From the NCBI GenBank assembly GCA_002401945.1, contig NVUP01000016.1, forward strand, positions 48,704 through 55,219: a stretch of 6,516 nucleotides of DNA, read 5' to 3'. Origin of the DNA: Paracoccaceae bacterium. GTDB taxonomy: Bacteria; Pseudomonadota; Alphaproteobacteria; Rhodobacterales; Rhodobacteraceae. Positions 1 through 6,050 of this stretch are shown piece after piece. The translations under genes and the position numbers were made by a program. The notes below the pieces were generated by a model that was not told where the DNA came from, ran no database searches, and was given only the letters and a program-made list of their open reading frames with translations. Each line of letters begins with the position of its first letter. Within the stretch, counting starts at the first letter, position 1.

Positions 1-254
1 CCGTCCACCGCCAGCAGTGCTGGTTCCAACGCCTGCACAATGGCACTGTCCACATCCTCAGGGCCGGCGCCCTCCCAAATAACCGAGACCGTCACCCGGT
101 CGATGATCACATCCGGGAAGAACTGCGCCCGCATATTGGGAATGGCCGCCGCGCCCGACACCAGCAGGATCACCAACAACAGGTTGGCGGCAGTCCGGTG
201 ACGGGTGAAATAACTGAGCAATCCTCCCGCCGAGCGAGGAAGATCACGGATCAT
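1..254 (-). CDS. RND-family efflux transporter permease, N-terminal part only
   Basis: This is the start of an inner-membrane RND permease, the proton-driven pump of a tripartite efflux system. Only the first 84 codons lie in the window; the gene runs off the left edge. The reading frame starts at ATG 254-252 with GGAG at 265-262 seven bases upstream. Seen in the translation: a basic amphipathic start (MIRDLPRSAGGLLSYFTRHR), a first membrane helix at about residues 22-39, then FFPDVIIDRVTVSVIWEGAG (about 45-64), followed by GPEDVDSAIVQALEPAL (64-80). This matches the first periplasmic strand of the pore domain of RND pumps, where the family has a 'yPGAsaeeVe..V..plE' pattern. The adaptor gene lies directly upstream on the same strand, as expected for an adaptor-pump pair. 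Substrate cannot be told. The family call is strong; drug versus metal or other subclass is not resolved, though the absence of metal-pump (CusA-like) features in this short stretch suggests an AcrB-like or uncharacterised subgroup. Confidence 0.93.
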   Translation of the reverse strand, partial: MIRDLPRSAGGLLSYFTRHRTAANLLLVILLVSGAAAIPNMRAQFFPDVIIDRVTVSVIWEGAGPEDVDSAIVQALEPALLAVD

Positions 255-469
255 TGGCTGGCTCCAAAACTTTGTAGGACAATTGCGGAGCGAGAGGCAG
301 CGCTGACGTCCGCCCGGCACAGCCGCGCCGCACCTAACAGGCTCTGCCTGTTGAAACCTGAAGTGATCCCCCGGATCAATTTCAAGACCGTTTTCACTCC
401 CCCCGGGATGGCGCTTGGCATCTCCCCAAGGTCAGGCACGGCCATCAGTTTCTGGTCGGGGAAAGTCAC
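251..469 (-). CDS. possible small ORF filling the adaptor-permease gap (doubtful)
   Basis: An open frame of 72 codons begins at GTG 469-467, one base after the adaptor stop codon (473-471), and its TGA (253-251) overlaps the permease ATG as ATGA. It therefore spans the whole intercistronic gap with the geometry of a translationally coupled gene. The same frame could also start at TTG 493. The predicted peptide has no signal peptide, membrane helix or motif I recognise, and it contains one cysteine. Against it: the start is GTG with no clean ribosome site, codon use is less biased than in the neighbours, the frame runs through two perfect inverted repeats (336-352, 364-378), and an open frame of this size is not rare in GC-rich DNA. 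It may be a degraded remnant or pure chance. Confidence 0.17.
   Translation of the reverse strand: MTFPDQKLMAVPDLGEMPSAIPGGVKTVLKLIRGITSGFNRQSLLGAARLCRADVSAASRSAIVLQSFGASQ
336..352. repeat. perfect inverted repeat, 7-bp arms, 3-nt loop
   Basis: AACAGGC-TCT-GCCTGTT is a perfect hairpin-forming repeat in the gap between the efflux adaptor and permease genes. No T-run follows it on either strand, so it does not look like an intrinsic terminator. It could act as an mRNA processing or stability hairpin that sets the ratio of adaptor to pump, but this is inference. Confidence 0.6.
364..378. repeat. perfect inverted repeat, 6-bp arms, 3-nt loop
   Basis: TGATCC-CCC-GGATCA lies 11 bp from the neighbouring hairpin at 336-352, in the same adaptor-permease gap. 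The two would form tandem stem-loops in the minus-strand transcript. The GC-rich loop-proximal part gives some stability; there is no T-tract, so a terminator role is not supported. Confidence 0.5.
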
Positions 470-470
470 C

Positions 471-1925
471 TCAGCCCCCCATCCGCGATTCAATACGGGT
501 CACCAGCTTGGCCGGCACCTTGGCCTCGGCCAACTGCCCCAGTACCCGTTTCTTGGCGTCCTCTGGCATGCGGTTGCTGCCCTCGACAAAGGCCGTTAGC
601 CGCGCGCGTCTCTCATCGCTCAATTCGATCAGTTCCGCCTGCGGCTGAACTGTGGCCTCGTCGCGCAGCGCCCGCACCTTAATACCCGCGCCCAACAGCG
701 GCGTGCGCCCGACCACCACCTCACGTCCGGCCAGCCCAACACCACGGATCAGCACCTCGTCGCCCTGACGGCGCACCAATTCGACCTGCAATTTTTCCAG
801 CCGATCCTCGGCCCCCAGCACCAGAACCGACCCATTGGCATCCAGCACCGAGGCCGGCAGCCGTGCCACCGCGCTCAGTACAGGCTCGCGCACCGATACG
901 GTGACAAAATCCCCCGGCTTGAACCCCGGCGCCGCCCCCAGCCGGGCATAGATCAACCGTCCCAACTGGCCCTCACCCGCCGCACCGCTGTCGCGACTGA
1001 TCACCCCCACGGCGCTAAGATCGGCGCCGGTGGCATCCAGCGAAACCCGCACTGGCGCTGACAGCAGCCGTCCGTTTTCATCCAGCAATCGGGCGTATTG
1101 CACAGTGGAAATCCGAAACGCCACGTCCAGCAGCGATGGATCAACCAGCTCGGCCAGCTTTTCATTGGCCGACACCAGACGTCCCTCGACCAGGCTCACC
1201 GATTGCAGGGTGCCATCAAATTCCGCCAACACCGTGGTATCCGCCAAATCGCGGCGCGCGGTTTCCAGATCAATCTGTGCCCGTGCCAAGTTAGAGGAAG
1301 CCTGATCCACCCCCGCCTCAGCCTGCGACACTGCCTGACGCCGTGAAATCACCGATTGGCGCGCCTGCGCTGCAGCCAGTTCAGCCAGCTCGACGGTGGC
1401 GGCGGTGCCAACCCCGCGGCTTTTGAGATCGGTCTGACGCCGAAAGGCCCGTTGGCGCAATTCGGCCTGATCCTGGGTCGCGGCCAGCTCGTCCTGCGCC
1501 AGAATCAGCGCCCGGCCAGTCTCGCGTTCCTGCGCGCGGGCATCCTGCATATCGGCGTCGGACCGGTCCAGCGCGGATTGCGCATCCGCCGGATTGATCT
1601 GTACCAGCAGCTGACCAGCAGTGACCGCGCCACCTTCCTCAAACGCCTCGGCCAGGATGACCACCCGCCCCGCCACCGGCGTGCGCAGCTCCAGCCTGCG
1701 GCGGCTCTCGATCTTGCCAAAGGCGATCAATTCGGGCGCGATGCTCTGCAATTTAGCCACCACCAGATTGACCGCAAAGATCCGTTCCCGCGGCGGTGGT
1801 GCCTTATGCTCAACACTCATCCGCTGCTGCACTGCCCCAAAAATCATCTGCCCCGCATAAAGCAACAGGGCCACACAGGCGGTCGCAAGGAAAATCCCGG
1901 TCAAACTCTGACGCAAAAAGCGCAT
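471..1925 (-). CDS. RND efflux periplasmic adaptor (HlyD/MFP family)
   Basis: A 484-residue membrane fusion protein that links an inner-membrane pump to an outer-membrane channel. One N-terminal membrane segment (about residues 9-31) anchors it, with the bulk in the periplasm. Domain order: first half of the lipoyl/barrel-sandwich fold (about 77-112, with 'RTPVAGRVVILAEAFEEGGA'), a long Ala/Gln/Arg-rich coiled-coil hairpin (about 113-227), second lipoyl half (about 228-262, 'ADTTVLAEFDGTL'), a beta-barrel region (about 265-350) and a membrane-proximal region (about 350-420). A charged C-terminal tail of about 50 residues (436-484, ending ESRMGG) is predicted helical and goes beyond the core fold; I believe similar tails occur in Roseobacter homologues, but this is from memory. 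Start ATG 1925-1923 has AAGGGA (1937-1932) six bases upstream. The permease gene follows 216 bp downstream. An inverted repeat at 1979-1997 could control it. Substrate unknown. Confidence 0.93.
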   Translation of the reverse strand: MRFLRQSLTGIFLATACVALLLYAGQMIFGAVQQRMSVEHKAPPPRERIFAVNLVVAKLQSIAPELIAFGKIESRRRLELRTPVAGRVVILAEAFEEGGAVTAGQLLVQINPADAQSALDRSDADMQDARAQERETGRALILAQDELAATQDQAELRQRAFRRQTDLKSRGVGTAATVELAELAAAQARQSVISRRQAVSQAEAGVDQASSNLARAQIDLETARRDLADTTVLAEFDGTLQSVSLVEGRLVSANEKLAELVDPSLLDVAFRISTVQYARLLDENGRLLSAPVRVSLDATGADLSAVGVISRDSGAAGEGQLGRLIYARLGAAPGFKPGDFVTVSVREPVLSAVARLPASVLDANGSVLVLGAEDRLEKLQVELVRRQGDEVLIRGVGLAGREVVVGRTPLLGAGIKVRALRDEATVQPQAELIELSDERRARLTAFVEGSNRMPEDAKKRVLGQLAEAKVPAKLVTRIESRMGG

Positions 1926-1978
1926 CTATCGTCCCTTTCAGGTGGCGTTGGCGGCCTGTCATAACTCTCTAGTCCCGT

Positions 1979-1997
1979 CGAAACTTATCAAGTTCCG
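1979..1997. promoter_or_regulatory. operator-like inverted repeat upstream of the efflux adaptor gene
   Basis: CGAAACTT-ATC-AAGTTCCG is a 19-bp inverted repeat with seven of eight base pairs matching (the mismatch is 1981/1995). It lies 53 bp upstream of the adaptor start codon in the 104-bp moaB-adaptor gap. On the minus strand it contains TTGATA (1991-1986), a possible -35 hexamer, although no convincing -10 follows at 16-18 bp (AGAGTT at 17). A dyad of this size overlapping a -35 is what a TetR- or MarR-type repressor of an efflux operon would bind, but no such regulator gene is in the window, so the assignment is inference. The gap shows no terminator after moaB. Confidence 0.35.
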
Positions 1998-2029
1998 GCA
2001 GGGTTTGCGAGGTTACACGCAGCAGCGGA

Positions 2030-2572
2030 TTACTTCCGTCGCTGATGTTCTTCTAATCTGGGCATTATTTCCACAAAGTTACAGGGCTGGTGCCGGTAAT
2101 CCAGCTGCATCGACAGGATTTCATCCCACCCGTCCTTGCAGGCACTGGGGCTGCCGGGCAGTGCAAACAGATAGGTGCCCCCGGCCACGCCGCCGGTGGC
2201 CCTAGATTGCACCGCACTGGTGCCTATCTTTTTCATCGAAATCAGGGTGAACAGGGTGCCAAAGGCCTCGATTTCCTTTTCATAGACATCGCGGTGCGCC
2301 TCAACCGTGACATCGCGCCCGGTCAGCCCGGTGCCGCCGGTCGAGATCACCACATCGACCTCTGGATCCGCCACCCAGGCGCGCAGCTGATCGGCAATCA
2401 GGGCGCGCTCATCCGGCAGCATCTTACGATCCGCCAGCACGTGCCCCGCCGCCTGCAACCGGTCCACCAGGATCTGCCCCGAGCGGTCCTGCTCGGGGGT
2501 GCGGCTGTCCGACAGGGTCAACACCGCAATGCGGACCGGGATGAATTGCTTGCTTTGATCTATGCGCGACAT
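2030..2572 (-). CDS. moaB: molybdenum cofactor biosynthesis protein B (MoaB/MogA family)
   Basis: A cytoplasmic 180-residue protein of the MoCF-binding family, acting in molybdenum cofactor synthesis on molybdopterin. MogA and several MoaB proteins adenylylate molybdopterin before molybdate insertion, whereas E. coli MoaB has no firmly established activity. Seen in the sequence: an opening strand 'IAVLTLSDSRTPEQDRSG' (about 15-32), the pterin/nucleotide-binding loop STGGTGLTGRDVT (77-89), an acidic 'VEAHRDVYEKEIEAFG' stretch (90-105), the turn SRATGGVAGG (123-132) and LPGSPSACKDGWDEIL (138-153). All are hallmark blocks of the family, and the length is normal for MoaB. Start ATG 2572-2570 has a weak GGAA (2583-2580) seven bases upstream. 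No other cofactor gene is adjacent: it stands between a metallophosphoesterase and an efflux adaptor gene, with a hairpin upstream, so it may be its own transcription unit. Confidence 0.95.
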   Translation of the reverse strand: MSRIDQSKQFIPVRIAVLTLSDSRTPEQDRSGQILVDRLQAAGHVLADRKMLPDERALIADQLRAWVADPEVDVVISTGGTGLTGRDVTVEAHRDVYEKEIEAFGTLFTLISMKKIGTSAVQSRATGGVAGGTYLFALPGSPSACKDGWDEILSMQLDYRHQPCNFVEIMPRLEEHQRRK

Positions 2573-2592
2573 GGTGCTGTTCCGTCTTTTGG

Positions 2593-2612
2593 ATGGGGGT
2601 CTCTGCCCCCAT
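2593..2612. repeat. GC-rich perfect hairpin between metallophosphoesterase gene and moaB
   Basis: ATGGGGG-TCTCTG-CCCCCAT has 7-bp perfect arms and a 6-nt loop. It sits in the 64-bp gap downstream of the phosphoesterase stop codon and upstream of the moaB start. No T-run follows on either strand (minus-strand continuation is CCAAAAGACGG), so it is not a standard intrinsic terminator. It could act as a REP-like element, an mRNA 3'-end stabiliser for the upstream gene pair, or a Rho-dependent stop aid. From memory, similar G-run/CTCTGCC/C-run hairpins are common in intergenic DNA of this bacterial group. Confidence 0.6.
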
Positions 2613-2636
2613 AATGTCCGCCCTGCTTTGGGTGGA

Positions 2637-3236
2637 TCAATGATCTATCTCAAACCAGTTCACAGTTGGCCCGAGGTTGACCACTTCACTATCACCAATA
2701 AACCCACGCTGCCCCCAGCTGTCATGAATATGACCACAAAGCGCCAGTTGCGGCTGCAGCCGCTCAATCGCGGCAGCAATTGCAGTGGAGCCAACCGAGA
2801 TCCCGTCTGAGGTCAGATCGGTCAACCCCTTGGGCGGTGAATGCGTGATCAGGATATCGGCGGCAGTACACTCATCCAGCATCTGTGCGGCGAAATCTTC
2901 ACTCAGATCGCAGGACCACGCGCCAAACGGCGTCACCGGCACCCCGTAGCCCAGCCCAAAGATCCGCAGCCCGTCGATCTCAACCCCTGCGCCATGTAAC
3001 ACCGTGGTGCCTGGCAGCGCTGCCGCCTGCAACTCTGCGGCGCTTTCGGCATTGCCCGGCACCACCAGCATCGGCGCCGCCAGCCCCGCCAGCAATTGCA
3101 TCGCCTGATCCAACCCCTGGCGCATATTGCAGAAATCCCCGGCCCCGATCACCAGATCCGCCTCGGTACTGGCCGCCACCAGATCCGCAGCACGGGCCCG
3201 CGCCATATGCAAATCAGAGAACGCCAGGATTTTCAC
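2637..3236 (-). CDS. calcineurin-like metallophosphoesterase
   Basis: A compact 199-residue cytoplasmic hydrolase with the calcineurin/YfcE-like fold, expected to bind two metal ions and cleave phosphomonoesters or phosphodiesters. The physiological substrate is unknown. Motifs in order: DLH (8-10, metal ligands Asp8 and His10), GAGDF (31-35, bridging Asp34), GNAE (61-64, Asn62 as ligand), THSPP (131-135, His132) and GHIH (168-171, two His ligands). The third motif is normally GNH[DE]; here Ala63 replaces the catalytic-type histidine, as also happens in the GN[CA][DE] branch of small phosphoesterases, so this is probably lineage-typical rather than damage. The start is GTG 3236-3234, supported by GGAG at 3245-3242 five bases upstream. 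It overlaps the uracil-DNA glycosylase stop as GTGA, so the two genes are very likely co-translated. A DNA-repair-related role is suggested only by this coupling. Confidence 0.9.
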   Translation of the reverse strand: MKILAFSDLHMARARAADLVAASTEADLVIGAGDFCNMRQGLDQAMQLLAGLAAPMLVVPGNAESAAELQAAALPGTTVLHGAGVEIDGLRIFGLGYGVPVTPFGAWSCDLSEDFAAQMLDECTAADILITHSPPKGLTDLTSDGISVGSTAIAAAIERLQPQLALCGHIHDSWGQRGFIGDSEVVNLGPTVNWFEIDH

Positions 3237-3994
3237 GACAGCTCCGCCAGCCGCGCCTTCAGCGCCAATAAATCCGCCCAGGCAGCGCGTTTTTGATTTG
3301 GCTGCCGCAACAGATAAGCCGGGTGGAACATCGGTATCACTGGCTTGCCCCAGGCCTGCTGCCAGTCGCCGCGCAGACGGGTGATCCCGCGTTTCCCCAA
3401 TACTGCCTGACAGGGAACATTACCCATCAGCACCAAAACATCCGGCTCGGCCAACTCCACATGGCGCTGCAAAAAGGGCTGCATCATCGCAATTTCAAGC
3501 GGCAGCGGGTCTCGATTTTGCGGTGGCCGCCAGGGCAGCACGTTGGTGATATAGACGTTCTTGTCACGCGACAGACCAATGGCCGCCAGCATCTTGTCCA
3601 GCAATTGACCGGAATTGCCCACAAAAGGTTTCCCTTCGCGGTCCTCGTCGCGACCCGGTGCTTCACCAATGATCATAACCCGAGCCCCGGCCTGGCCATC
3701 GCAGAACACCAGATTGCGGGCGCCCTTTTTCAACTCACAATGATCAAACCCCTGCAGCGCGGCGCGCAGACTGGGCAACCCGGTGGCCGCCCGCGCCGCC
3801 TGTTGCGCCTGCTCAACCGGATCCACGTCCTTGGGCTTGACGATCACAGGCGCCGGGCCTGTCTTCGCCTTTGGCGGCGTCGCCTGCAAAGCATAGCGGT
3901 CCACCGGCACGTCACCGATGCTTTCGGTCACCCCCAGCTCAACCTGCCACTGCAAAAGCGCCAGCGCGCTGTGATAATCCAATGCCGATTCCAT
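3233..3994 (-). CDS. uracil-DNA glycosylase, family 4-like, lacking most Fe-S cysteines
   Basis: A 253-residue DNA-repair enzyme that should remove uracil from DNA to start base excision repair. Motifs: GEAPGRDEDREGKPFVG (110-126, motif A and active-site loop), NSGQLLDKMLAAIGL (127-141), YITNVLPWRPPQNRDP (148-163) and FHPAYLLR (223-230, motif B with His224). The N-terminal 80 residues carry a helix (about 5-22), then a Pro/Lys-rich linker. Classical family 4 enzymes hold a [4Fe-4S] cluster with four cysteines; here Phe83, Trp155 and Met171 stand where three of them are expected and only Cys86 remains, so a canonical cluster is unlikely. I recall similar 'VPWRPPxNR' forms in other alphaproteobacteria, so this is likely a clade trait. 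The start ATG 3994-3992 fits the conserved N-terminal region, although no strong ribosome site is visible. It is the first gene of a pair with the phosphoesterase and diverges from pyrB. Confidence 0.9.
   Translation of the reverse strand: MESALDYHSALALLQWQVELGVTESIGDVPVDRYALQATPPKAKTGPAPVIVKPKDVDPVEQAQQAARAATGLPSLRAALQGFDHCELKKGARNLVFCDGQAGARVMIIGEAPGRDEDREGKPFVGNSGQLLDKMLAAIGLSRDKNVYITNVLPWRPPQNRDPLPLEIAMMQPFLQRHVELAEPDVLVLMGNVPCQAVLGKRGITRLRGDWQQAWGKPVIPMFHPAYLLRQPNQKRAAWADLLALKARLAELS
3242..3245 (-). promoter_or_regulatory. ribosome binding site fixing the GTG start of the phosphoesterase
   Basis: GGAG on the minus strand, inside the last codons of the glycosylase gene and five bases before GTG 3236-3234. 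It supports the GTG start, and the next codons (KILAFSDLH) begin the phosphoesterase fold immediately. Confidence 0.6.
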
Positions 3995-4114
3995 AGGCCC
4001 AAACTACCCTGCCTGCCGTCAAGACGAAACACCCCGCCTTCACCTTGTTAAAAATACCTAATTCCCTCAGCTGCGACAGGTGCAACACCACTGTGCTCCC
4101 CACCGCACAACATC

Positions 4115-4143
4115 TTGCCCGCCTCCACCTGCCCCCCTATAAC
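4115..4143 (+). promoter_or_regulatory. predicted sigma70-like promoter of the pyrB operon
   Basis: TTGCCC (4115-4120) and TATAAC (4138-4143) are separated by exactly 17 bp in the 177-bp spacer between the divergent glycosylase and pyrB genes. Transcription would start near 4150, giving a leader of about 23 nt that holds little besides the ribosome site. There is thus no room for the leader-peptide attenuator known upstream of enterobacterial pyrBI. A clear promoter for the minus-strand glycosylase gene was not found; TTGACG (minus strand, about 4021-4016) is the best -35 but has no good -10. Confidence 0.5.
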
Positions 4144-4159
4144 ACCCCCGACCCATCGC

Positions 4160-4163
4160 GGAG
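4160..4163 (+). promoter_or_regulatory. ribosome binding site fixing the pyrB start
   Basis: GGAG eight bases before ATG 4172. It favours the start [15 protein letters not shown] over an upstream in-frame TTG at 4115, which coincides with the predicted -35 box and would add a 19-residue Pro/Thr-rich segment foreign to the family. Confidence 0.7.
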
Positions 4164-4171
4164 CCTGCCCC

Positions 4172-5131
4172 ATGACCCCCACTTCTTTCGGCCACAAACA
4201 CCTGCTTGGCATCGAACCGCTGCAGCCGCATGAAATCACCATGATCCTGGATCTGGCCGATCATTACGTCGATCAGAACCGCGCCACCGAAAAACGCTCC
4301 GATGCGCTGGCCGGGCTGACCCAGGTCAATATGTTCTTCGAGAACTCCACCCGCACTCAGGCCAGTTTCGAGATCGCCGGCAAACGTCTGGGCGCTGATG
4401 TAATGAACATGGCAATGCAGGCCTCCTCAATCAAAAAGGGCGAGACCCTGATCGACACCGCCATGACCCTTAACGCCATGCATCCGGATCTGCTGGTGGT
4501 GCGCCACCCGCATTCCGGCGCGGTTGATCTGCTGGCGCAAAAGGTCAATTGCGCGGTGCTGAACGCCGGCGATGGCAGCCACGAACACCCAACCCAGGCA
4601 CTGCTCGACGCGCTGACCATCCGCCGTGCCAAAGGCCGCCTTCACCGGCTCAACATCGCCATCTGTGGTGACGTCGCCCACAGCCGCGTGGCGCGTTCCA
4701 ACCTGATGCTGCTTGGTAAGATGGAAAACCGCATCCGGCTGATTGGCCCGCCCACCCTGGTGCCCAGCGAGTTCGCCGAATTTGGCGCCGAAATTTATGA
4801 TGACATGCACGAAGGTCTGAAAGACGTCGACGTGGTGATGATGCTGCGCCTGCAAAAAGAACGCATGGACGGCGGTTTCATCCCGTCCGAGCGCGAATAC
4901 TACCACCGCTATGGGTTGGACGCCGACAAGCTGGCACGCGCCAAACCCGACGCTATCGTCATGCACCCCGGCCCGATGAACCGCGGCGTTGAGATCGACG
5001 GCACCCTGGCCGACGACATCAATCGCTCGGTGATCCAGGAACAGGTTGAAATGGGTGTCGCCGTCCGCATGGCCGTGATGGATCTGCTGGCGCAAAACCT
5101 GCGCGCAGAACGACTGGCCGAGGCCGGGTGA
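4172..5131 (+). CDS. pyrB: aspartate carbamoyltransferase catalytic chain
   Basis: Cytoplasmic enzyme of 319 residues catalysing carbamoyl phosphate + L-aspartate to N-carbamoyl-L-aspartate, the committed step of pyrimidine synthesis. Diagnostic blocks are intact: [13 protein letters not shown] (55-67, carbamoyl-phosphate loop), SSIKKGE (85-91, the mobile lysine loop), RHPHSG (111-116), [14 protein letters not shown] (133-146), [11 protein letters not shown] (166-176), MLRLQKER (224-231) and [12 protein letters not shown] (265-276). The length is normal. No pyrI regulatory chain lies nearby; instead the operon ends in a dihydroorotase-like gene, the arrangement of class A transcarbamoylases, in which PyrB works as a dodecamer with a PyrC-type protein. 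That predicts a similar complex here (inference). Start ATG 4172 is set by GGAG at 4160. The stop overlaps the next gene if that gene starts at GTG 5128 (GTGA). The likely promoter is at 4115-4143. Confidence 0.97.
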   Translation: MTPTSFGHKHLLGIEPLQPHEITMILDLADHYVDQNRATEKRSDALAGLTQVNMFFENSTRTQASFEIAGKRLGADVMNMAMQASSIKKGETLIDTAMTLNAMHPDLLVVRHPHSGAVDLLAQKVNCAVLNAGDGSHEHPTQALLDALTIRRAKGRLHRLNIAICGDVAHSRVARSNLMLLGKMENRIRLIGPPTLVPSEFAEFGAEIYDDMHEGLKDVDVVMMLRLQKERMDGGFIPSEREYYHRYGLDADKLARAKPDAIVMHPGPMNRGVEIDGTLADDINRSVIQEQVEMGVAVRMAVMDLLAQNLRAERLAEAG

Positions 5132-5676
5132 CCGGGATGGACTCGGTGATCCACATCCCAGCGGGCGAACGTGGCATAATCCGCGTCTTTGACCTCGACA
5201 TGCGCCCCGAACAGTCCCGGTTTCTGCGTGAACCCGGTGCCCTGGCTCAGGTCCTGGGCGTTGACGAGATCAATCTGGATCATGTTGAAATCTTCCCGCT
5301 CAGCGATCTCGAAGACCTTGGCCTTGTTGGCTATCTCAACGAGGGCTGCGGCGTGCCTGCGGATCAACTGGCGCCGGACCGCGAGGGTCTGATGGCGCTC
5401 AGCGGCCACGTGTTGCTGATCCGTTCGCGCGCGTTTGACGGCGAGGAGGTCCGGCTTACCCCGGCCACCCCGCTGACCCTGATCGGCACCTACCGCGAAT
5501 ATCTGACCCAGAAAACCGGCGCGCCGATCCAAACCAAAAGTGCCAGGCTCTATACTGCACCCCGCCTGTCGCCCCGCGCGGGCCGCGCCAAAGCCCGCCG
5601 CATCGGCGCTGGCCTGTTCACGGTGATCATGCTGGCTCTCCTCATTATCTTGCGAGTATTGGTAAAATGGCCATGA
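5128..5676 (+). CDS. conserved-type hypothetical protein with C-terminal membrane anchor
   Basis: A 182-residue protein of unknown function between pyrB and the pyrC-like gene. The first 145 residues are soluble and mixed alpha/beta in appearance, with an acidic Leu-rich stretch (about 45-65) and a strand-rich part around [16 protein letters not shown] (95-110). A basic segment (148-158, RAGRAKARR type) is followed by one hydrophobic helix (about 160-178) and a three-residue tail, KWP. By the positive-inside rule the soluble part should face the cytoplasm, like a tail-anchored protein. Two starts are possible: GTG 5128, overlapping the pyrB stop as GTGA with GAGG four bases upstream (5120-5123), or ATG 5137, with spacing too long for that site. 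The GTG is preferred weakly. Its end overlaps the next gene by 10 bp. I do not recognise a family; its place suggests a link to the pyrimidine complex or merely co-expression. Confidence 0.8.
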   Translation: MTGMDSVIHIPAGERGIIRVFDLDMRPEQSRFLREPGALAQVLGVDEINLDHVEIFPLSDLEDLGLVGYLNEGCGVPADQLAPDREGLMALSGHVLLIRSRAFDGEEVRLTPATPLTLIGTYREYLTQKTGAPIQTKSARLYTAPRLSPRAGRAKARRIGAGLFTVIMLALLIILRVLVKWP

Positions 5677-6050
5677 CCCAATTCACTCCCGACCGCACCG
5701 CTTATATCCGCTCCCATTCCTGGATGGCCGCGCTGGCCATGGCTGTCGGCATGGCTATCCTGTGGGCCATGGGCAACCCGCATGTCTGGACCGGTGCCAT
5801 TGGCGGGCTGGCGGCGATCATCCTGCGCGGCTGGTATCTGGCGTCCGAGGACCTGACGGTGGTCTGGACCCTGACCGACACCCACCTCACCGGCCCCGCC
5901 GAGCGCAATATACCGTTGAACCAGATCGCACGGGTGCGCACCATGGGCAGCTATGTACAGGTGGTGACCAAGAGCGGCGACAAACATCTGATCAAGTATC
6001 AGGCCGACCCTGCGGCGACCCTTGCCACAATCGAAAGAGCCCGGCTATGA
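5667..6050 (+). CDS. small membrane protein with PH-like domain (YdbS/DUF304 type)
   Basis: A 127-residue protein with two predicted membrane helices (about 19-36 and 40-55, joined by a short GNPHVWTG turn), then a strand-rich cytoplasmic C-terminal domain (about 62-127). The pattern 'WTLTDTHLTGPAERNIPLNQIARVRTMGSYVQVVTKSG' (67-104), with a short N-terminal hydrophobic hairpin, fits bacterial PH-like domains, where a 'y.lT..rl......ipl..I..v' pattern is typical. The assignment rests on pattern only. Function is unknown; such domains often mediate protein or membrane contacts. Start ATG 5667 has a poor GAG (5654-5656) ten bases upstream; ATG 5673, giving an ATGA overlap with the previous stop, is an alternative two codons later. 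The stop overlaps the pyrC-like start as ATGA, so all four genes of the operon are translationally coupled. Confidence 0.75.
   Translation: MAMTQFTPDRTAYIRSHSWMAALAMAVGMAILWAMGNPHVWTGAIGGLAAIILRGWYLASEDLTVVWTLTDTHLTGPAERNIPLNQIARVRTMGSYVQVVTKSGDKHLIKYQADPAATLATIERARL

Noticed and set aside
1356..1964. 202-codon plus-strand open frame antisense to the efflux adaptor
   Set aside because: It is a shadow of the adaptor coding frame with no motif and no ribosome site of note.
2593..2612. Intrinsic terminator
   Set aside because: The stem is good but no run of T follows on either strand, so it is listed only as a hairpin.
3293..4051. 252-codon plus-strand open frame antisense to the glycosylase gene
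   Set aside because: The opposite strand encodes a clear enzyme with motifs; this product is His/Arg/Gln-rich low-information sequence.
4076..4094. Possible operator ACAGGTG-CAA-CACCACTGT in the divergent spacer
   Set aside because: Only the GGTG-CAA-CACC core pairs; the outer ACAG/CTGT pairing needs a two-base bulge. Too weak to call.
4115..4171. In-frame TTG start extending PyrB by 19 residues
   Set aside because: The added segment is Pro/Thr-rich and foreign to the family, the TTG coincides with a likely -35 box, and ATG 4172 has a well-spaced GGAG.
4427..5095. 222-codon open frame on the minus strand antisense to pyrB
   Set aside because: It mirrors a strongly conserved enzyme, its His/Val/Gln-rich product is typical of antisense reading of GC-rich codons, and it shows no recognisable domain.
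4909..5532. 207-codon minus-strand open frame across the pyrB/hypothetical junction
   Set aside because: It overlaps two real genes on the other strand and its composition is that of an antisense shadow.
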